From an uncultured Eggerthellaceae bacterium (GTDB taxonomy: Bacteria; Actinomycetota; Coriobacteriia; Coriobacteriales; Eggerthellaceae): a stretch of 9,353 bases of DNA. The position numbers and the translations under genes are program-made. Below the pieces are notes generated by a model. The model had not been told where the DNA came from. It saw only the letters and a program-made list of their open reading frames with translations, and made no database searches. Of the stretch, positions 6,983 through 9,353 are shown one piece after another (position 1 is the stretch's first letter; every line of letters starts with the position of its first letter). The stretch covers positions 1 through 9,353 of the forward strand of contig CAJUFC010000181.1 in the NCBI GenBank assembly GCA_910585565.1, given 5' to 3'.

Positions 6983-7930
6983 TTATACGGAGAGCGTCAT
7001 CGTACTCGCGACGACCATGATCGCGTAGAACGCGCCCAGCACGACGTTCAAAGAGCAGATGGCAGACATTGCCGGGATGCGAGTGGCATGCGTCTTGGGG
7101 TTCTTGACCAGGGCCTTCGCGAGGGGATAAGCGGCAAACACCATGAACGGCACGAACAAAAGGCCGCCAGTGTACCAGATGGCGACGATGAGCGCGATGC
7201 ACGCCAGCCACGCGATGACAAGTCCTTGGTAGAGCCTCATCGCCCGCGCGCGCCCGAGCAGCACCGGCAGCGTGCGCCGTTTTGCCGAAATGTCCTTCTC
7301 GATGTCGCAGGTGTTGTTCGTAAGCATGATGAGCGCAATGCCGAGGGCGAGGGGAACCGACCACGCCAAGACGAGCCATTCCACCGTGCGCGTCAAGACC
7401 ACCGACGAGGCGAATGTGATGAGCATGCCCATGACCACGCCGCTTGCGGCCTCGCCGATGGGAAGGTATGAAATCGGCGTCATGCCGCCCGAGTATAGGA
7501 AGATGGTAGCGATGCCGACGAGCGCGATGACAAGCGGCACCCAGCCGGCGAGCCAGATGCAGTAGATGCCCAAGGCGAATGCAACGCCCACAAACGCAAT
7601 AGCGAGATTGCGGGCGCTTTGAGGGCGTATGTTGTTGTACACCAAGACAGCGTCATCGACCTCGACATTGTCGTCGGCTGAGTCGGCTCCCTTCACGTAA
7701 TCGAAGTAGTCGTTGAGCGTATTGACGGCCGACTGGAGAAGGACGGCGATGACCAAGAGGACGAATGATGTGATAACCGAGACCGCATATCCGCGCGCGC
7801 ATGAAAATGCGATCGCTAGGAGAACGGGCATGATGGAGGCTGCCCATGTGTGTGGCGCAGCCAGACACCACGCCAGCTTCGGCGTCAGCCTGCTATATTC
7901 CGATGCTGCCGATACGTTGTCGACGCTCAT
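6983..7930 (-). CDS. UbiA-family prenyltransferase, MenA-like
   Basis: This is an integral membrane enzyme that transfers a polyprenyl chain to an aromatic ring; in this setting most likely 1,4-dihydroxy-2-naphthoate (or a related quinone precursor) in menaquinone synthesis. The 315-residue protein has multiple hydrophobic helices from residue 30 on. The first metal-diphosphate motif, NTLNDYFDYVKGAD (70-83), and the second, NNTCDIEKD (205-213), followed by a basic AKRRTLPVLLG stretch, are those of UbiA enzymes. YLPIGEAASG (155-164) resembles the MenA glycine-rich loop. I chose ATG 7930 over an in-frame ATG at 7960 because AGAGGA sits 9 bases before it. It is monocistronic here. MqnP of the futalosine route or another UbiA relative cannot be excluded, so I give no gene symbol. 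Confidence 0.85.
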   Translation of the reverse strand: MSVDNVSAASEYSRLTPKLAWCLAAPHTWAASIMPVLLAIAFSCARGYAVSVITSFVLLVIAVLLQSAVNTLNDYFDYVKGADSADDNVEVDDAVLVYNNIRPQSARNLAIAFVGVAFALGIYCIWLAGWVPLVIALVGIATIFLYSGGMTPISYLPIGEAASGVVMGMLITFASSVVLTRTVEWLVLAWSVPLALGIALIMLTNNTCDIEKDISAKRRTLPVLLGRARAMRLYQGLVIAWLACIALIVAIWYTGGLLFVPFMVFAAYPLAKALVKNPKTHATRIPAMSAICSLNVVLGAFYAIMVVASTMTLSV

Positions 7931-7933
7931 ACG

Positions 7934-7947
7934 GTAGAATCCTCTAC
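7934..7947 (-). repeat. Inverted repeat framing the menA-like ribosome site
   Basis: On the minus strand GTAGA-GGAT-TCTAC forms a 5-bp stem with a 4-base loop, ending three bases before the start codon. The Shine-Dalgarno AGAGGA lies in the stem and loop, so folding could limit ribosome access. It also lies in the 59-base gap between divergent genes and could be a shared operator. It is short, so chance is possible. Confidence 0.35.
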
Positions 7948-7989
7948 GTTTTGAAGTCATACGTCCCTTGCCTGCAAAGAGGTGCCTCG

Positions 7990-8379
7990 TTGCAAAGCCT
8001 ATCCCATTGTATAAGCGAGCTCATGCGTTCGCTAGACGCAGATGCTGCGAAACTGGCTCGGATAGCCGTCAACAACAACCACTATCGGTCAGCGGTGTGC
8101 GGCATCTGGAAGGACAAGGAGGCCTCAGACCTCATCTTGGGGCATACGAATGCGTTTTATGTGAGAGAGTGCACATCCCCGCGCAAGGGCGCGAGCGAGA
8201 CGGACGCCTACATCGTTGCCGAGATATGCGTCGACGACCCGCTCGTGCGCTCTGAGATAGACACGCATCGCGAGCTTTTGCAGTTCGCACTACGGAGCAA
8301 CGGGCTTTCCTTCGACGAGCTCAAGGTCGTGCCGGCGCGACGCGGAATGAAAGAGCGCCATCCATTCCAGACAAGCTGA
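7990..8379 (+). CDS. Small conserved-looking protein, possibly DUF721/DciA-like
   Basis: I do not recognise this 129-residue protein with certainty. A TTG start at 7990 is preferred: AGAGGTG (7978-7984) lies 5 bases ahead, and earlier codons would run into the divergent prenyltransferase gene. ATG 8023 (118 residues) has a much weaker ribosome site. No signal peptide or membrane helix is visible. The protein has a Trp-containing central segment (VCGIWKDK), then HTNAFYVRE, then ICVDDPLVRSEIDTHRELL, and ends in a basic RRGMKERHPF. The layout (tryptophan, a strand ending in a short V-x-V-type motif, an E-x2-x3-ELL helix, a basic tail) recalls DUF721 proteins, to which the helicase-loading factor DciA belongs. 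That is a resemblance by eye. No replication gene is adjacent. Codon use matches the neighbours, supporting a real gene. Confidence 0.7.
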   Translation: MQSLSHCISELMRSLDADAAKLARIAVNNNHYRSAVCGIWKDKEASDLILGHTNAFYVRECTSPRKGASETDAYIVAEICVDDPLVRSEIDTHRELLQFALRSNGLSFDELKVVPARRGMKERHPFQTS

Positions 8380-8437
8380 AACGGCGGGCAGCAATAGGAG
8401 GCGTGAGTGGTTGGGCGAGCCAGTGGACGCGGGTGCC

Positions 8438-8626
8438 TTATGCGTTGGACGTGGCGCCTTCTGTTTCCTCGACGGGCTTGAATTTCGATTTCTTCGCGCC
8501 ACAGACGGGGCAGCGCCAGCTTTTCGGCAGGTCTTCGAAGGCCGTGCCATAGTCGATGCCATGGAGCTTGTCACCCATGGATGGATCGTATACATATCCG
8601 CATACGCTACAGACGTACTTCTTCAT
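8438..8626 (-). CDS. Rubredoxin
   Basis: This is a small mononuclear-iron electron carrier of the cytoplasm, commonly used in anaerobes for oxygen and peroxide detoxification. The 62 residues include both iron knuckles: C6-S-V-C9-G-Y and C39-P-V-C42-G. Between and after them are the family's YDP, GD, GT-x-FEDLP and F-x-P positions. A short acidic tail (EETEGATSNA) extends beyond the usual end near residue 52. The start is supported by GAGG (8635-8632 on the minus strand), five bases before ATG. It stands alone, converging with the preceding plus-strand gene, and has its own candidate promoter. The electron donor and acceptor are not identifiable from this window. Confidence 0.96.
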   Translation of the reverse strand: MKKYVCSVCGYVYDPSMGDKLHGIDYGTAFEDLPKSWRCPVCGAKKSKFKPVEETEGATSNA

Positions 8627-8650
8627 GATCGCCTCGCTTTCACGGTTGCC

Positions 8651-8678
8651 AGTAATGCCTGGTCGTCCAGGCTGTCAA
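8651..8678 (-). promoter_or_regulatory. Candidate rubredoxin promoter with palindromic spacer
   Basis: On the minus strand a perfect -35 TTGACA (8678-8673) is followed, after exactly 16 bases, by ATTACT (8656-8651), a poor -10. Transcription would begin near 8644, giving an 18-base leader that includes the GAGG ribosome site. The whole spacer is an inverted repeat. A weak -10 plus an operator in the spacer is a common layout for regulated promoters. Confidence 0.5.
8657..8672. repeat. 6-4-6 inverted repeat, possible operator of the rubredoxin gene
   Basis: GCCTGG (8657-8662) and CCAGGC (8667-8672) are perfect inverted arms around TCGT. The repeat abuts the -35 hexamer on one side and the putative -10 on the other, a natural site for a dimeric repressor or a MerR-like activator. 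No regulator gene is adjacent, so the protein is unknown. Confidence 0.5.
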
Positions 8679-8747
8679 CGATTTTCCCATCAAGATGCGA
8701 GAGGACTCGTCAAAGCGCTGCCTTGAAAGCGATCGGAAGGCCGGCTG

Positions 8748-8799
8748 TTGATAATCCATTACTTTACATAACACATATTATCATACATATATCTTTGAA
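8748..8799. other. AT-rich island between the dUTPase and rubredoxin genes
   Basis: Only 11 of 52 bases are G or C here, in a window that is otherwise strongly GC-rich. It sits about 120 bases upstream of rubredoxin and about 45 bases past the dUTPase stop codon. It contains no convincing ORF. TTTACA (8763-8768) with CATATA 17 bases on is a poor plus-strand promoter match. Candidates are an upstream activating or regulator-binding element, or a bent-DNA segment. Confidence 0.6.
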
Positions 8800-8844
8800 G
8801 CCGAGAAGCACCCATTGCTGTGTATCGCTGAGCGTCGAGAGGAT

Positions 8845-9279
8845 TCAGACGCCGCTGCTGCCGAAGCCGTTCTCGCCGCGCATGGCGTCAGGAAGCGTGT
8901 CGGTGGGCGCCAGCGTCACCGCAGGCGTCTGCATGATGACCAGCTGGGCTATGCGGTCGCCTCTATGAATGACGAACTCGTGCTCGGCGTCGAGATTGAC
9001 CAAGACCACCATGACCTCTCCGCGATACCCGCTGTCGATGAGGCCCGGTGCGTTGACGATGCTGATGCCATGTTTGGATGCAAGCCCGCTGCGCGGCACG
9101 ACGAAGCCGCCAAACCCCTCTGGTATGGCGATTGCGAACCCGCATGGGATGGTGGCGCGCTGAAACGGCTTGAGCGTCGCGTCCGTCGATGCGCGCAGAT
9201 CGAGCCCTGCGTCACCAGGATGCGCATATGCGGGCAGCTCGTTTCTGGAATCAAGGTTTCGTATCGGTACGTTCAGCAT
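8845..9279 (-). CDS. dut: Deoxyuridine 5'-triphosphate nucleotidohydrolase (dUTPase)
   Basis: This trimeric cytoplasmic enzyme hydrolyses dUTP to dUMP and PPi, keeping uracil out of DNA and supplying dTMP synthesis. All five dUTPase motifs are present in the 144-residue protein: AGLDLRA (24-30), PRSGLA (62-67), GLIDSGYRGE (79-88), RGDRIAQLVI (106-115) and the C-terminal arm RGENGFGSSG (134-143). The catalytic Asp82 and uracil-site Tyr85 are intact. The length is typical. ATG 9279 is chosen because the upstream gene on the same strand stops only 7 bases earlier and conserved sequence begins right after it. Starting at 9315 would add 12 unmatched residues and overlap that gene. The ribosome site is weak, so coupling to the upstream gene is likely. 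Confidence 0.96.
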   Translation of the reverse strand: MLNVPIRNLDSRNELPAYAHPGDAGLDLRASTDATLKPFQRATIPCGFAIAIPEGFGGFVVPRSGLASKHGISIVNAPGLIDSGYRGEVMVVLVNLDAEHEFVIHRGDRIAQLVIMQTPAVTLAPTDTLPDAMRGENGFGSSGV

Positions 9280-9286
9280 GACAGAA

Positions 9287-9353
9287 CTACTTGATGCTCG
9301 ACAAGGCGCTGGCAAACTCTTCTACGCTCTTGAAGTCCTTGTAGACGCTCGCG
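9287..9353 (-). CDS. C-terminal end of an unidentified protein (partial)
   Basis: Reading leftward from the window edge, one frame is open for 21 codons (ASVYKDFKSVEEFASALSSI plus Lys) and ends in a TAG at 9289-9287, 7 bases before the dUTPase start codon. The mixed acidic and basic helical character and the tight spacing suggest a real gene co-transcribed with dut. Too little is visible to name it. The alternative is an untranslated leader of dut that is open by chance. Confidence 0.55.
   Translation of the reverse strand, partial: ASVYKDFKSVEEFASALSSIK

Noticed and set aside
7846..7989. Upstream extension of the 7990 gene to an ATG at 7846
   Set aside because: It would overlap the 5' end of the divergent prenyltransferase gene by 85 bases and adds no plausible domain; the TTG at 7990 has a strong, well-spaced ribosome site.
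8763..8791. Plus-strand promoter TTTACA-17-CATATA in the AT-rich island
   Set aside because: The -10 matches consensus at only three positions and no plus-strand gene follows.
8411..8968. Long plus-strand open frame (TTG start) with a consensus AGGAGG at 8396-8401, covering the rubredoxin and dUTPase genes in antisense
   Set aside because: It is antisense to two unmistakable genes, crosses the AT-rich non-coding island, and its translation shows no domain-like pattern. The AGGAGG is probably fortuitous.
1..9353. tRNA, rRNA, CRISPR, insertion-sequence or prophage content
   Set aside because: No cloverleaf, repeat-spacer array, transposase motif or terminal inverted repeats were seen on reading both strands by eye; a covariance-model search was not possible.

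Overview
The window looks like chromosomal DNA of a GC-rich, anaerobic, probably gut-associated actinobacterium. Class Coriobacteriia (Eggerthella/Slackia type) is my best guess. The basis is high GC with G/C-rich third positions, AGGAGG-type ribosome sites, a ferredoxin-dependent 2-oxoacid oxidoreductase, a rubredoxin, a MenA-like prenyltransferase and an FHA signalling protein with a zinc ribbon. The taxonomic call is inference; no rRNA or other marker is present.

Layout. Positions 1-1170 (+) hold the 3' part of a penicillin-binding-protein-5-type D,D-carboxypeptidase, cut by the window edge inside its SxxK motif. After a 51-base gap with a plausible promoter, a tight same-strand run follows: FHA/zinc-ribbon protein (1222-1680), iorA (1670-3403), iorB (3413-4009), a tandem ACT-domain protein (4019-4447), paaK (4531-5907) and gluQ (5888-6886). 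The only sizeable gap in this run (4448-4530) contains a perfect 12-bp hairpin whose loop can pair with sequence further upstream. A convergent junction (6887-6982) with two hairpins separates this run from a MenA/UbiA-type prenyltransferase on the minus strand (6983-7930). Divergent from it, 59 bases away, is a small plus-strand gene with a TTG start (7990-8379), tentatively DUF721/DciA-like. It converges on a minus-strand rubredoxin (8438-8626). Upstream of rubredoxin is a 218-base spacer with a promoter whose whole spacer is an inverted repeat, then a very AT-rich island. Last come a dUTPase (8845-9279, minus) and the last 21 codons of another minus-strand gene at the right edge.

How the genes fit together. 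IorA and IorB form the two-subunit indolepyruvate (aryl-pyruvate):ferredoxin oxidoreductase, and PaaK is an AMP-forming arylacetate-CoA ligase. Together they interconvert aryl-pyruvates, arylacetyl-CoA and free arylacetates. The direction could be fermentation of aromatic amino acids, or salvage of arylacetates by reductive carboxylation; sequence alone does not decide. The ACT protein is a likely aromatic amino-acid sensor for the module. The FHA protein overlaps iorA by 11 bases and has a Thr-x-x-Phe-Arg segment ahead of its FHA domain. This recalls GarA/OdhI, which control 2-oxoglutarate-using enzymes through a phosphorylatable N-terminal threonine. That suggests, without proving, Ser/Thr-kinase control of the oxidoreductase. 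GluQ-RS, rubredoxin, dUTPase and the prenyltransferase are ordinary housekeeping or redox genes. I see no rRNA, tRNA, CRISPR array, insertion sequence or phage genes.
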